Of a stretch of 64,000 nucleotides of DNA, positions 4,379 to 17,000 are shown one piece after another. Both the position numbers and the translations under genes were made by a program. Under the pieces are notes generated by a model. It was not told the origin of the DNA and made no database searches. It worked only from the letters and a program-made list of their open reading frames with translations. Origin of the DNA: a virus. Within the stretch, counting starts at the first letter, position 1. Every line of letters starts with the position of its first letter. The DNA lies in IMG/VR virus record IMGVR_UViG_3300012984_000001, positions 1-64,000 of that record, one strand, 5' to 3'.

Positions 4379-7300
4379 AATTTCAAAACTTTTTCTCTAA
4401 GGGTACCGTAAATAAAGATTCTGACGAACGTTTCGTTAGTCCTGATGAATTGATAGATGCGGAAAACTTTTTCGTTACTACGGTCGACTCTTCTGATATG
4501 GGAGTTGGAAAAAATGCATTAGGAAATGCAAAAAAATCCAATTACAACATTGTTGGGGGTAAAAACTATGGAACCGGAGTTGACAGCACCAATAATTTTA
4601 TCTACAACATCGTAAAAGGTACACTGTACGATTACATCATTGAATACAACACTGAAACTGGATTATCTGAAATTGTGTTGCAAAGCACAACCGGAACTCG
4701 ATTAAACCTAAAAGAAGGAGAACGCGTTATTAATGTTGATGTTATTTTCAGTGACAAGCCATATAATCCGGTTACTAAAGAAGGTGGAAATTTACTAAGA
4801 TTCGATGGAGATAGCAATCCTCCAAGAATCATAAATATAAATCGATCAAAAACATTTGGTATCGATGGATTTACCGCAGATGAAATAATGCTTATCAAAG
4901 CACCCCCATTATATCCTCCTACGGTTGTACAAAAAAATACATTAACGGCATACCAAAACTTTATGACGGATAAATTCATCTCATTTGCTTATAGATATAA
5001 GTACAAAGATGGATATTATTCAGCTATTTCCAGTGGACAAGAATATACGTTTACTCCTGGAAGATTTGAATTAGATTTTGCTTCTTTTGAAAATAAGGGA
5101 ATGCTGAATATATTCAATGCATGTGATATTTCGTTCAATACCGGACCACGAGAAGTTGTTGCTATAGACCTTTTATTTAGAGAAAGCAACAACACAGTTT
5201 TTTATTTAATTGACCAATATTTCAAAACGGAGGAATCTTGGGCCGACAATACTGTTCAAAGCATTCAGTTCGATAATAGCAAAGTTTATACTCCGCTTCC
5301 AGAAGACCAATTCTACAGAGTATGCGATTATATTCCTGATAATTGTGTAGCTTCTACAGTGGCTTCAAATAGAGCTTTTATTGCCAATTTTAGACAAGGA
5401 CATGATTTGATTGACAAGAATGGAGATAATGTGGTCATGGATTATACTGTTGATTTGATTTCGAATGACTTCAATTCTACAGATGCCGTTGTAACCCAAA
5501 TAAATTCAACTTCTCCTTTTGACGGCAGTACAATTGTAAAAGGACGTGTGAGATTTAATTTTACGGATGCTATTTTAACCAAAGGTTCCGTAATATTTTT
5601 GACTTTTAACATCAATTCTTCGTTTATAGCAGACGGAACTCCATATACTGATGTATTTCAAAATACGTATAATTTTATTTTAGAGGAAGATTACAGCAAT
5701 ATTGAAGATTTGATTTTAGATACTGCGAATGGATTTAAGACAAATTTGGAAGGATATTTCAGTGAATACTTAAAGACTACATCATTGCAAATTCCTGCTG
5801 ATACAATTATTCCGTTTACTTTTAATGGCTTTTTGCTTTCGGTTGTAAATGCAAATACTTTTGATGTTACATTGCCTACAGTCAGATATGAAATAGACAA
5901 ATCTCCAGACCCTAATGTATTCGCAAATGAATATTTCAAAGATGTTTCAACTGTAGGTTCGTCAAATACTATTGCAAGCAAAAAATCAATGAAATCTTAT
6001 AGAAGTTATGAGGTTTGCATGGTTTACTTGGATGATAAGAATAGGCCGACTACCGCTTTGACAAGTGCTACAAATACAGTTTTTGTGCCAATTCAAAATA
6101 GTATAAAGCAAAACATCATAAACGTACATATTCCGACAACTCAAAAACCGCCTGTAGGATTCAATACATATCGTTTTGGAATTAAGGAGAACCGAACGCC
6201 TTATGAAGAGATTTATGCAAGTGTTTTTTATAAAGACGGTATTTATAGATGGGTAAGACTAGACGGAGGCAATAAAAATAAAGCATCTGAGGGAGATATG
6301 CTTTTGGTAAAAAAAGATATATCAACTAGCATGTCAACTGTTGTTCAGACAAAAGTTTTGGAATTACGATTTCAAGAGGAAGATTTCTTGACCAACAACA
6401 AAGATGAAAATGGAAACCTTATTGTAGAGTCTGCAGGAACTTATATGAAAATAAAACCTGAGAATTTCACAATTGATTATTCTGACGGGGAGTTTATTTA
6501 TTTGGAAGATAATAGTGCTGTAAAAAATGATAGGCCAATTTCTGTTTTGGGAGGAGATGCTTTTTCTAAGCCAACAGCTACTTCTGGAGTTTTTACGGAT
6601 GTTCCTATATTGCAAGGGTCTGAATTGGTAATCAATCTTCATAGTGATTACCACAGGGAAAGCCAGCAGAATGATTATAATAAAAGCTTTATAGTTAATG
6701 ATAATTATGACAATTTTGAAGACTATTACAATGCGGAACTCGCAGGGATAGCTTTTATAGGAACTTCTGGGCAAGAATTCAATAAGTCAATAATTAGAGA
6801 CCCAGCAGGAACAGGGCAAATATTTTTAAGAATTGAAGGAACCGCTGCCGGAAATGGGACAACTAGACGAGGATTTTTAGATGCGAATTTGACTTTGCGT
6901 TCTGTGAGTGGATTTTTCGTATTTGAAACTCTCGGAAAAGAGGTAAACAACAACTTATTTTATCTGACTCCTGATGTATTTACTATAGTAGATGGAGAGC
7001 ATCAATTTGTTGACCATGTTTTGGCGAAAACTTTTAATTGCTATGCACAAGGAAATGGAGTCGAAAGCCACCAAATAAGAGATGCATTCAATGAAAAGTA
7101 TGTGAGTATCGATTTTACCCCTACAGCAGTAAATAAAGATGGATACAGGCTTGAAAATAGATATGCGGATATTACGTATTCCGGCATATTTAATTCTTCT
7201 ACAAACATAAATAGGTTGAATGAATTCAATTTATACACAGCTAATTTTAAAGACGACATTGACAAGTCTTATGGTCCTATTTATAAAATAAAAGGCATTG

Positions 7301-8385
7301 AAACTAATCTGCAAGTTTTTCAAGAAGACAAAGATTCTTTCGTGTTTTACGAAAAAGATATGCTTTACAATGCCGATGGAACATCAAATCTGTCTAAAAT
7401 AGACAAAGTTTTAGGTTCTCAAGACCTGTATTTGGGAGAATATGGTATAAGTTATCATCCCGAAAGTTTTGATATATATTCTGGAACCATATATCATACC
7501 GATACAAAAAGAGGTGTTGTTTTGAAGAAAACAAATAATGGATTATTCGAAATATCTAGCCAAAAAATGAATAATTATTGGAAGAAAATGTTCCGAAACA
7601 ATACTATCAATCAGATATTGGGTAAATACGACCAATACCACGATGTATATGTTTTGAATGTAAAATATAATTCCGATCAATACGTTACATGGATTTATTC
7701 AGATTCTGATGATGGGTGGCTTGGAAGGATTACTTTCAACCCAGAAGATATGTGTCGTGTAAATAACAAATTTTTCTCTTTCCATGAGGGGGAAATTTAT
7801 GAGCATAACCAATCTACAAATAGAAATACTTTTTACGGCATAGAATATCCTAGCAAATTCACTATAAATTTTTCTCAAAATCCTAGCGAGAGAAAAATAT
7901 ATAAAAACATTGAATTTGAAGGAACTGATGCTTGGGAAGTAGAATTATTGACTGATTTGGAAACTGGATTTATAAAACAAGATGATTTTGTGAAACAAGA
8001 AGGTGTTTTTAGGGGATATACTCGAACATCAAATACGGTAATTGATAATTCAAGTTTGTCCGTTCAAGGTATAGGAAACTGTACAATAACAGGCCTTGTT
8101 CTTAATTTTTCATTCAAACTAGAAGGAGAAATTTCTATTGGAGACAAAATAGTCAACTTGAACAATCAACTTGTTGGAACAATTCAAAACAAAACAGAAA
8201 ATTCCTTAACTTTGAACTCAATAGCAAATATTGTTTCTGGTGATTATGTGATGTGTGCTAAATCGAAAAGTTCCGAAGGAAATGGATTACTAGGTTATCA
8301 CATGCAAGTTTCTGGAACATTGACAAAAAACACCAAAACTGAATTGTACGCAGTAAACACAGAAGTAATTAAAAGTTACGTATAA
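4366..8385 (+). CDS. Tail stabilisation (muzzle-like) protein
   Basis: 1,339 residues, largely beta-strand in character, opening with LKFQNFFSKGTVNKDSDERF and DELIDAENFFV. Proteins of this length, opening and position (directly after ring proteins) are annotated as stabilisation or muzzle proteins in crAss-like phages; they cap the tail and gate DNA. It overlaps the preceding gene by 13 bases and ends in ATG overlap with the cupin-like gene. No enzymatic motif seen. Family assignment is by architecture. Confidence 0.6.
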   Translation: MGTLKFQNFFSKGTVNKDSDERFVSPDELIDAENFFVTTVDSSDMGVGKNALGNAKKSNYNIVGGKNYGTGVDSTNNFIYNIVKGTLYDYIIEYNTETGLSEIVLQSTTGTRLNLKEGERVINVDVIFSDKPYNPVTKEGGNLLRFDGDSNPPRIININRSKTFGIDGFTADEIMLIKAPPLYPPTVVQKNTLTAYQNFMTDKFISFAYRYKYKDGYYSAISSGQEYTFTPGRFELDFASFENKGMLNIFNACDISFNTGPREVVAIDLLFRESNNTVFYLIDQYFKTEESWADNTVQSIQFDNSKVYTPLPEDQFYRVCDYIPDNCVASTVASNRAFIANFRQGHDLIDKNGDNVVMDYTVDLISNDFNSTDAVVTQINSTSPFDGSTIVKGRVRFNFTDAILTKGSVIFLTFNINSSFIADGTPYTDVFQNTYNFILEEDYSNIEDLILDTANGFKTNLEGYFSEYLKTTSLQIPADTIIPFTFNGFLLSVVNANTFDVTLPTVRYEIDKSPDPNVFANEYFKDVSTVGSSNTIASKKSMKSYRSYEVCMVYLDDKNRPTTALTSATNTVFVPIQNSIKQNIINVHIPTTQKPPVGFNTYRFGIKENRTPYEEIYASVFYKDGIYRWVRLDGGNKNKASEGDMLLVKKDISTSMSTVVQTKVLELRFQEEDFLTNNKDENGNLIVESAGTYMKIKPENFTIDYSDGEFIYLEDNSAVKNDRPISVLGGDAFSKPTATSGVFTDVPILQGSELVINLHSDYHRESQQNDYNKSFIVNDNYDNFEDYYNAELAGIAFIGTSGQEFNKSIIRDPAGTGQIFLRIEGTAAGNGTTRRGFLDANLTLRSVSGFFVFETLGKEVNNNLFYLTPDVFTIVDGEHQFVDHVLAKTFNCYAQGNGVESHQIRDAFNEKYVSIDFTPTAVNKDGYRLENRYADITYSGIFNSSTNINRLNEFNLYTANFKDDIDKSYGPIYKIKGIETNLQVFQEDKDSFVFYEKDMLYNADGTSNLSKIDKVLGSQDLYLGEYGISYHPESFDIYSGTIYHTDTKRGVVLKKTNNGLFEISSQKMNNYWKKMFRNNTINQILGKYDQYHDVYVLNVKYNSDQYVTWIYSDSDDGWLGRITFNPEDMCRVNNKFFSFHEGEIYEHNQSTNRNTFYGIEYPSKFTINFSQNPSERKIYKNIEFEGTDAWEVELLTDLETGFIKQDDFVKQEGVFRGYTRTSNTVIDNSSLSVQGIGNCTITGLVLNFSFKLEGEISIGDKIVNLNNQLVGTIQNKTENSLTLNSIANIVSGDYVMCAKSKSSEGNGLLGYHMQVSGTLTKNTKTELYAVNTEVIKSYV

Positions 8386-8849
8386 TGAACAAAGAAATTT
8401 CAGATAAAGTTTTAGGAAATTCAATAGATGAACTGGAAGCGGTAATGCTGAACAACTTTCCTGTTATTGATTGTCCGGTGACTAACCGATTTACTGACGG
8501 AATGTATGTGAGAGAGATTTTTATGCCCGCTGGCGCATTAATCACTTCAAAAATTCATAAAACACAACACCAATACTTCATTCTTCAAGGAAAAGCAATA
8601 GTTTGGATAGATGGAGTAGAACAAGTTTTAGAAGCTCCGTACATTGGAGTTACAGAACCTGGAACCAGAAGAGTTCTTTATATCGTTTCTGATTGCATCT
8701 GGGCTACATCACACCCTAATCCAGACAACGAAACTTTAGAACAAATCGAAGAAAGAATTATTGAAAAGAATGATAACCCATATTTAACAGAAGATATGAA
8801 AAAGATGATTTATAAACTTCAAAATACTGATAATCAATGTCTTGGGTAG
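8385..8849 (+). CDS. Cupin-like virion-locus protein
   Basis: 154 residues. A small beta-barrel pattern is visible: HKTQHQYFILQGKAIVWIDG followed by VTEPGTRRVLYIVSDCIWAT, which is the look of an RmlC-like cupin with an H-x(3)-QH-x-Y-F first motif. Such proteins are common in structural blocks of Bacteroidota phages, and their role is not established. Start ATG overlaps the previous stop by one base; its end overlaps the next gene by 13 bases. Confidence 0.6.
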   Translation: MNKEISDKVLGNSIDELEAVMLNNFPVIDCPVTNRFTDGMYVREIFMPAGALITSKIHKTQHQYFILQGKAIVWIDGVEQVLEAPYIGVTEPGTRRVLYIVSDCIWATSHPNPDNETLEQIEERIIEKNDNPYLTEDMKKMIYKLQNTDNQCLG

Positions 8850-9433
8850 CTGTTGGGGTTGGAGCAGCCACAGCGATAGCTGGGGGTATTCAAGCAGGAA
8901 AAGCTAAAAAGGAGAAAAAGAGAATTGCCCAAGAAGCAGCGAACATGAAAGAGGTTCCTCTGGAAAATATCGCTAATCAATTGAAGGTTTCTACTTTGGG
9001 TGCTAAAAACAGACAGGAAGGACAATCTGTATTGGAAGCCACACAAGTTGCTGCGCTTCAAAATGCAGGAACAAGAGGTATTATTGGTGGTTTAGGAAAT
9101 GTTACAGCAGGAAGTCAAGCTGTAAACAGGGATATTGCTGCGGATTTAGACCAACAACAGAAAAATATAGAAATGTTGAAAGCGGAAGACGCTTCAAGAA
9201 TTCGACAAACCAAAGAAGAAAGGCAAAGAGCAAAACTAGCTGCGCTTTCTAGTCAATACAATGCCGCTGCAGATGCACAAGCACAAGGAACTGCTAATGT
9301 TATTAGCGGATTAGGAACTGCTGCGAGTTCTGGATTAGCGGCTAAAGGCACAAGCACAAGTAAAGTGCCTAAATTTACTGGAGCTGGTTCATCTGTTCCT
9401 AGCACAATAGGATGGAAATCTAAATATTATTAA
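8837..9433 (+). CDS. Putative internal virion (ejection) protein, Ala/Gly-rich
   Basis: 198 residues. N-terminal hydrophobic segment WVAVGVGAATAIAGGIQAG, then charged helices with many Gln, Lys and Ala. This composition matches T7 gp14-like internal core or crAss cargo proteins that are ejected with DNA. Followed after two bases by another helical protein and the 2,220-residue protein, forming a probable internal-core module. Confidence 0.5.
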   Translation: MSWVAVGVGAATAIAGGIQAGKAKKEKKRIAQEAANMKEVPLENIANQLKVSTLGAKNRQEGQSVLEATQVAALQNAGTRGIIGGLGNVTAGSQAVNRDIAADLDQQQKNIEMLKAEDASRIRQTKEERQRAKLAALSSQYNAAADAQAQGTANVISGLGTAASSGLAAKGTSTSKVPKFTGAGSSVPSTIGWKSKYY

Positions 9434-9435
9434 TT

Positions 9436-11052
9436 ATGGCAGGACCAATTGGAGGCTCGGCAGGGTATTTAACTTTAGACCCGACTAAAAATTATGTTGG
9501 ACAAGCACTTAGTGATGTAAATGATACAGTCACTAGATTTCGTGCGGAAAAACTTCAAAGGGAAAGACAAAAAATAGAAGACGATCGTTACGAGCAAGAA
9601 CAAAGAAGACGTGATTTTAACGATGCACAAGATTTCAACGAAAAATATAAATATATAAGTACCGGAACTGGATTGGATTCTTCAAATAGACAATCGGTAG
9701 AAAACGCCAAGAATGCGTATATTGAAGCTCAGGAACAATATCAAAGAACCGGAGATAAAAAATATTTGGCTATTGCGGGAAATGCCATGAATAGTATCGG
9801 TAATATCAATGAGATGCCCAAAGCTTTAAACTTACTTACTGATAGTTGGATTAAAAATGAAGATAGTTACAATCCTACAAGTTTAGCGTCAAAAAAGAAA
9901 ATATTAGAAAAAATGGTTAATGGAAACATCATGCAAAGTAATGATGCAAATGGAAATGCCAGATATACTCTTATTGATAAGGACGATGATGGAAACGTAA
10001 CTAAAGTTTTGTACAAAGACTTAAACCGAAAACAATTAATGGATTTATTAACTCCAGTTGATAAATTTAATGTTTCTGGTGAAAAAGGACTAATCGACCA
10101 ATACCAAAAAAGTGTTGGAAAAGAGCGAGAAGTTAAAAGCATTGTTGGAAATAAAGAAGTTACCACAAAATATACTCCAGGAGCAGATGAACTAGCAAAA
10201 TTAATGGCAAAAGAAAGATTGTCAGACAATTCAGCTATGTACTATGGTCTTGAACAATTAGGACTTGACCCAGAAAATCCATCTAATTATTCTGACCCTG
10301 CTATTCAGCAACAAGTGTCTGACTATCTTGAAGGAGTTATGAAAAGTACTACTCCATCTACAAAATCAGAAGAAGCAGACTACAAAAAAGCAAATTATGA
10401 ATTAGCTCTTCAAAAGGAAAGAAATGATGAAGCACAAAGAAGAATAGATAATGCCAGAAAAGCGCGCGAAGAGAAACGAAAAGAACTTGAAGAAAAAGCT
10501 AAACAAGCTAAAATAGGTAGTCCAAAAACTGTTTCTAGTGATGGATATACCGAAAATGGTGTAAAAGTATCAAAAGGAGACAAGCCTATTCCTGTTTCGG
10601 ACAAAGGAACTAAAGATGAAACTGGATTCAAAAACGCTTTAAAAGAAGTTGTTGTGCATAAAGATGGTTCATTGACTTATTCTTTCGAGCAAGACAATCC
10701 AGAAGACTGGGTATTGACTGCAGAAGGAAAGGCTAAAGTAGCCAAAGACCCTAATTATAAACCAACAACAAATGATTATATTCCTCAAAAACCACGCAAG
10801 GCTAATTACAAGACAAGTGGTAAAAATGCGAAAGCGAATGAAGTTGAAGCTGGAATACTTACGATAATCAATCCAGAAACAGGAACGTTTTTCGAAAGCA
10901 CAGTAGAATCGGATGATTTCTTTAGAAGAAAAGCTGGAGTTCAAAAAACTACGACAAATGCTGTTAAACCAATACAAAAATCAAGACCAAAACAAGTCGT
11001 TCAAAATGGTATAACATATACGTGGAACGAAAAAACTCAGTCATACGAATAA
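9436..11052 (+). CDS. Putative internal virion protein with coiled coil
   Basis: 538 residues; N-terminal GGSAGYLTLDPTKNYVGQAL then long charged helix RAEKLQRERQKIEDDRYEQE. A second coiled coil lies around residues 315-355 (ERNDEAQRRIDNARKAREEK). Low-complexity, Lys-rich C-terminus. Stop at 11050-11052 is followed two bases later by the ATG of the giant protein. Likely packaged with that protein; function unknown. Confidence 0.5.
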   Translation: MAGPIGGSAGYLTLDPTKNYVGQALSDVNDTVTRFRAEKLQRERQKIEDDRYEQEQRRRDFNDAQDFNEKYKYISTGTGLDSSNRQSVENAKNAYIEAQEQYQRTGDKKYLAIAGNAMNSIGNINEMPKALNLLTDSWIKNEDSYNPTSLASKKKILEKMVNGNIMQSNDANGNARYTLIDKDDDGNVTKVLYKDLNRKQLMDLLTPVDKFNVSGEKGLIDQYQKSVGKEREVKSIVGNKEVTTKYTPGADELAKLMAKERLSDNSAMYYGLEQLGLDPENPSNYSDPAIQQQVSDYLEGVMKSTTPSTKSEEADYKKANYELALQKERNDEAQRRIDNARKAREEKRKELEEKAKQAKIGSPKTVSSDGYTENGVKVSKGDKPIPVSDKGTKDETGFKNALKEVVVHKDGSLTYSFEQDNPEDWVLTAEGKAKVAKDPNYKPTTNDYIPQKPRKANYKTSGKNAKANEVEAGILTIINPETGTFFESTVESDDFFRRKAGVQKTTTNAVKPIQKSRPKQVVQNGITYTWNEKTQSYE

Positions 11053-11054
11053 TT

Positions 11055-14000
11055 ATGGAACAACCTAAAAAACCTAAATTCGACCCAAACAAAGCTTATG
11101 ATGTAGTGCCGGAAGAAAAACCAGCATTCAATCCTAATTTGCCTTACGATGAAGTAAAAAAAAAAGACTCTTCTACATATTCTTCTCAAAAGAAAGAGTC
11201 GGATTTGGTACAGAAAACTGGTTCTTTGGATGGACAAAATATTAGTGGTTTCCCAGAAATTAAAAGTTTTAATCCTTTAGATAAGTTTTTGCCGAAAATA
11301 ACTAATGATGGCAGAAATAAAAAAAGAAAAGAACAGCTTCAAAAGGAATTATCTATAATAAAAGTTACTCCCGAAAACATGGATATTGTCTCGTCTAAAA
11401 CAGACGAGCTTTCGGCATTACAAAAAGAAGAAGAAGCTGTTAAAAAAGCCGAAACAAATCGTAGAGTAAATACACTAGAAAATTCTTTCTATAAAGCCAC
11501 AAAAGACGATAATGATGAATTAGTTGCTGAACAAAGGCTTGATGATGCTGTGAATGTAAAAGGATTTTGGAACAACGTTAAGAATATATCTAAAAAAGCA
11601 TATAATTCAGCCTTACAGAGTGTTGCTGTTTCAAATCCAGGCGCACTCGGACTTATAAAATATTCAGCAGATACCGACCCGTTAGCTAGTGAAAAAAAGC
11701 AAGTTTTATCGGAAGCAAAACAATCAAATGAAAAATTAACTGATTCTGAAATAACAGATAGAGCTAAATCTTTATTCAAAGAAAAAGAAAAGTACAATTT
11801 GTTTGTTGATAGAGCCAATTCTTTTCTAGATAATTTAGACCCAAAAGATAAAGAAGTTTTAAGACAAGATAGGGCTTTAAAATCCGAACATCTACAGGAA
11901 GATAATTTAAAACGACTAAAAGTATCTTCTGCTATAAAATCAGTTGCGGAAAATAAAATTTCTCAATATAAAAATTTAAATTCTCAAATTGAGCAATTAA
12001 ATAGCCAAAACAAAGCTATTCCAGAAGGATTGATTCAAGAACATCAATCATTGAAAAATCAGATTATAGGATTGGGAAATGACCTTAAGAAAAATGAAGA
12101 CTATATCCAAAAGAATAGACAAGATTTAGGAACTGCCCAACAAGAACTTGATTTATTTAAACGTGAATATGGAGATGCTGAAAATATATTAGGAAATATT
12201 GGAGCAAGTGCAGGTGAATTAGGCTCAGGACTTCTTGGGTTTTTAGGATATACTGCGACTATGAGTGGAAATCCTATGAATATTGCACTTGGATTAGAAA
12301 CTTCTAAATTATCCTCGGATATTTCTAAAGGCATTGCTGAAAATAGAGAGTTTTTAAGAAAACCCGTTGAAAGTATTGAGAGTCCGGAAGGATTTGTCAA
12401 CTATGCTTCTGACTTGGTTGCTAATCAGTTGCCTATATTGGCAGTTACAGCGACTGGAGCAGGTGGATTAGCTACCATAGGCGCATCTTCTACTGGACAA
12501 AAATATACCGAAATGAATGATGAAGTGATGTCTGGAAAAGCCTCTTATTCTCCTTTTCAAATGGCTACTGCTCCGCTTTTATATGGTGGTGCGGAAGTCA
12601 TATCAGAATTACCTACCATGAATATTCTGAAAAAAGGTGGACGTGTATTTGAATCAATTGTAAAAGGAGAATCTGATTTAATAAAAAAGTCAGCATTTGA
12701 AAATGCAAAAGAGTGGGCTAAAGATTACGGTATAGATATGTCAAAAGAAATGGCGGGAGAACAATTTACAAATTTCGCTCAGAATTTCAATGACAAATAT
12801 ATTTTAGGCAAAGACGATGTAAATTTGCTTGACAACACAGGACAGGTATTCAAAGATACTTTTACTCTTACATCTATTTTAAAAGCTTCTCCTCACGTTT
12901 TTGGTGCAATTGTAAAGCCTTTTCAAACAAATACAAGTTTGAATACTTTAGATGAAAATTCTAAGAAAATAATGGAGTTTTCCGCACAATTAGAGAACGA
13001 AAATTTGACTGATACTGAGCGTCAAGTAATCCAAAAACAAATTGATAAAGCCACTATTCAAAATTCTAAAATAATGGCTAATACTATTTCGGATGTTGAC
13101 AGCATGAATCCAGAATTATACGATGAAGTAGTCAAATTAAATGGAGAAATCGGAAAAATAAAATTCCAAGCAAAAGATATTAAAGACGGGAATTTAGAAA
13201 ACAAGCAAGAACTTCTTAATGAATTAAAAGGGGAATATTCTGCATTACAGAATAAGCGTACTGACATTATTGAAGGAAAAACTACGGTTGTTGACATATT
13301 GCCATTGCCGGAGCAAGAAAAATTAAAAAGACAAGCCTTAAATGAACTTACAAAAGAATTAAACCCTACAGGAGAAAAAGACTTGACTATCGATAACGAG
13401 CAAATAACTGAGCGTGCAAATGAAATTTACAATAAATCAAAATCTGAAAAAATAAATGAAGTTGCTCCTGAGGTTACTACAGAAGAAGTCGAGTCAAAAA
13501 CCGAAATACAAAAACCAACAAATGAAACACAAGAGGTCAAAGAGGTAGTTATTCCAAATCAAAAAACTCCAAAAGGCGTATTAGAAAATAATAAATATAC
13601 ATTGAATAATGGGGAACAATATAATATAAAAATATATGATGGAATAAATGGGGAAGTAAAATCGTTTGATGATCGAAAAGATAAAGACAGACTGTCTCTT
13701 GTTGTTGCAAATGAAAAAGGTGAAAACATTGCTCACATAGCATTCTGGAAAGATATAGATGGAAAATTTTATTCTAACAACACTAATGTAAATGAAGGTT
13801 ATAGAAGAAAAGGAATTGCTACTGCAGTTTATAATTATGCGGAATCTTTAGGCATAGATATTAAGCCGTCTCAGACCCAAACAAAAATGGGGGAATCATT
13901 TTATAAAACTAGAGAAAAGAGAAAAGAAGATGCAGACTATAGTCCAGAGGATATAATAAAAGAGGAAACTTTTGATTATAAAACAGGAGAATCTGCGGTT

Positions 14001-17000
14001 ACGCTTGAAAAAAATCAAAAAAAAGTTATAGATGAAATAGACAAAGTTGTTGATTTATCTAAGCAAGAGCAGAATAAAACCATAGAAAAAATAGATGAAT
14101 CAGCACAGGAAGAAGATATTAAGGATAATGGAGGAGTTTCAGCTGGAGTTAAGCCAGTGGATGAAGTACGAGTTACCGAGCAAGAAGATACTTCAAAAGA
14201 AAGTGTTCCAAAACCCGTTGAACCTAAACCAAGTGAAGCAAAAGTTGAAGTAGAAGAAAAAACTCTTGAGAAAAAGAAAACTTTCGTAAGAGAACCCAGA
14301 AAAAGAACTCTTCTTGCTAGGATTAAAGAAGGTGGAAATGAGAAAGATATTACAGAAAGTTTAAATAGTCTAAATGATAGATACAATGTAAGAAATCAAG
14401 AAAAATCCGCACAACAAGCAGTATCTTTTGTAGATGAAGTCGGAACTGTAGAAGCCATTAATGCTTTGAGAACTCCTGATGCTATAAAAGAGACAGATAC
14501 TAGAATGCTTGTGTATAATGAAGTTTTGGATAAATTGACTAGAGATATTGATGAAGCTTCTGAAAAAAATCCAGAAGATAGAAATGAATTGATTTCAATG
14601 TTTCAAGAATTATCTAATGAATTTGATAATGAAATCAGGAGGTCAGCACAAGGACTTTCAGTGATGAATTACATTTACAATAAAAATCAATCGTTAAAAT
14701 ATAATCTATCTAAATTAATTCGTGATTACAAAGCAAATGATGCCAATGGAGAAATTCCTGCAGAAGTAAAAGCAGAATTTGAAAGATTGACAAAAGAACT
14801 TAAAGAAGTTGAATCAAAAATAAAGGATGCTGAAAAAAGAGCTATAAAAGCCGAAGAGGAATTGGCTATAAAAAATATCCAAGAAGACATTAATCGTAAA
14901 AAAGAACTAGCTTCAAGAAATAAATCAGGTCTTACAGAAACTGAACAGAAACGTAAAAAGGAACTTAAAAATAAATTCTTCGGCAGGCTTAACGATGTAA
15001 CAAGTATTGCTACAATGTTAGCCGACGGTGAATTCAGAGAATATTTAGGATTGACTTTTAAAGCGGCTAAAGGCGATTTAGCTAATTTCTCCAAACAAAT
15101 TTTAAAAGAAATTGGTGATGGAGCAAAGAAACACATGCCTAAATTATTTAGTGAGGCAGAATCTATTTACAATGATGTTTTACAAAAGTCTGAGGCTAAA
15201 AAATCTGGAGAAGTTTCTATTGGTTCCGATGGGAAAATAAAAATCCCTGCTCAATTATTTAGAAATTATGTTGAAGCCGGAGAAACTGATATTGATGTTA
15301 TTTCAAAAAAAATAAAAGAAGATATTTCGGAAGATTATCCAGATGTTGATGTTCGCGAAATTCGTGATGCATTGACAGGTTATGGCAAGCAAGTAAATCC
15401 AAATAAAGATGAAATTACAGGCAAAATGAATCGTCTAAAGGAATACGGAAGATTATTGTCTGCTTATCAAGATGTTTTAAGTAGAGAAATGCCTAAAAAA
15501 TCTGGAATAATTCGTCAAAAAACTGAACAAAAGTCAAGAGAACTTCGAAGAGAAGTAAATAGGCTTGCAAAAGAATTAGGCCTTGAAACCATAAATCTAG
15601 AAGAACAATGGGCTACAGCAATAGATAAAATAAAATCTAATTTAAAAAATCAAATTGAGGACTTAGACAAACAAATTGAAAAAGGTGAAAAAAGAAAGGT
15701 TGAACGCACTCAAACCAAGCTTGATGCCGAAGCAGAAGCCTTAAAATCAGTTCGTGATGAAAAGAAAAAAATATTAGATGATTTAGTTGGGAAACCTGAA
15801 CTGACAGAGGAACAAAAAATAGCTAGAGCAGAAAATGCATTAGAGAAATCAATCGCAAAACTACAAGAAGAAATAGATACTCAAAATATTGCATATCAAG
15901 AAAAACCAACTGCATTAAATTCAGCTAAACTTGAAAATTTAAGAGCGCAGAAAAAAGGACTTCTTGCTACAAAACAATTATTAAGAGAAGAAGCAGGATT
16001 GATTGAAGAAAAACGTCTTAAAACAGCTAAAACTAGGGTAAAAAAGCAAATTTCAGACCTAGAAGAAAGAATAACAAACAAGGATTTTGCTAAAAAAGAA
16101 GTAAAGCCAATTTTAGCCGATAGTGAATTGAATGAATTAAGAGCAGAACGCGAGGAACTTTACGAGCACTTTGAAAAACTTAAATACATTCAAGAACTAA
16201 AAGAAAGAAGTAAGGCGCGAAAGTTTTTAGATGCGTCTTTAGAGGCTTTAGGATTGCTTCGTGCATTAAAAGCATCTTTGGATTTAGGATTGATAGGTAT
16301 TCAGTTAAGAGGATTTACTTACTCTGAATTGTTTAGAAGCCGTAAAGAATTGGCTAAAAAGTTTTGGAAGCTTTTTGGTGCTATTGGTTCCCAAGCGAAA
16401 GCCGATAAAGCAATGAAGCAATTGGTAGGACATCCACTATTTCCATTAGCAAAAAAACTAGATATTGGGATTACCCAGCCGGACCTTAGACAAGAGGTTA
16501 GGGAAGAAATGGCTTCTGGAAATTTATTAAGAACAATATGGAATAGTCCTTTTATTTTGGCTAAAAAAGCCGGATTAGGAAATTTTGGAGATGCTAAAAA
16601 GAAATCTTTAGGAGATACCATAATTGATGAATACAAAAAACAATATAACAAGTTTGCTAAAAATAAATTTGATATTTCTGAAAAAGAAAAGTTTTCGAGA
16701 GCAGAACAATTTAAAAATGCAAATGTTTTTGAAGCTATAGAAAGAGGATTATCTGCTTATGGAAATCAATTAAGGTTTGAAGAATTTGTCCGAGGAGTTG
16801 AGAGGCTAAAAGCCGAAGGAAAAGATGAATTAAATCATCCAGAAGACTACAAAGCACTTGCAAGTTATATCAGAACTTTTTCTGGTCGTGCCAAACCAGC
16901 AGGATTTGAAATGAATCAGAAATTGCTGAACGTGTTTTTCTTCTCATTCAAGAATGCTGTTTCTGTATTTCAACAATTGAATCCAGTGTATTATGCTATG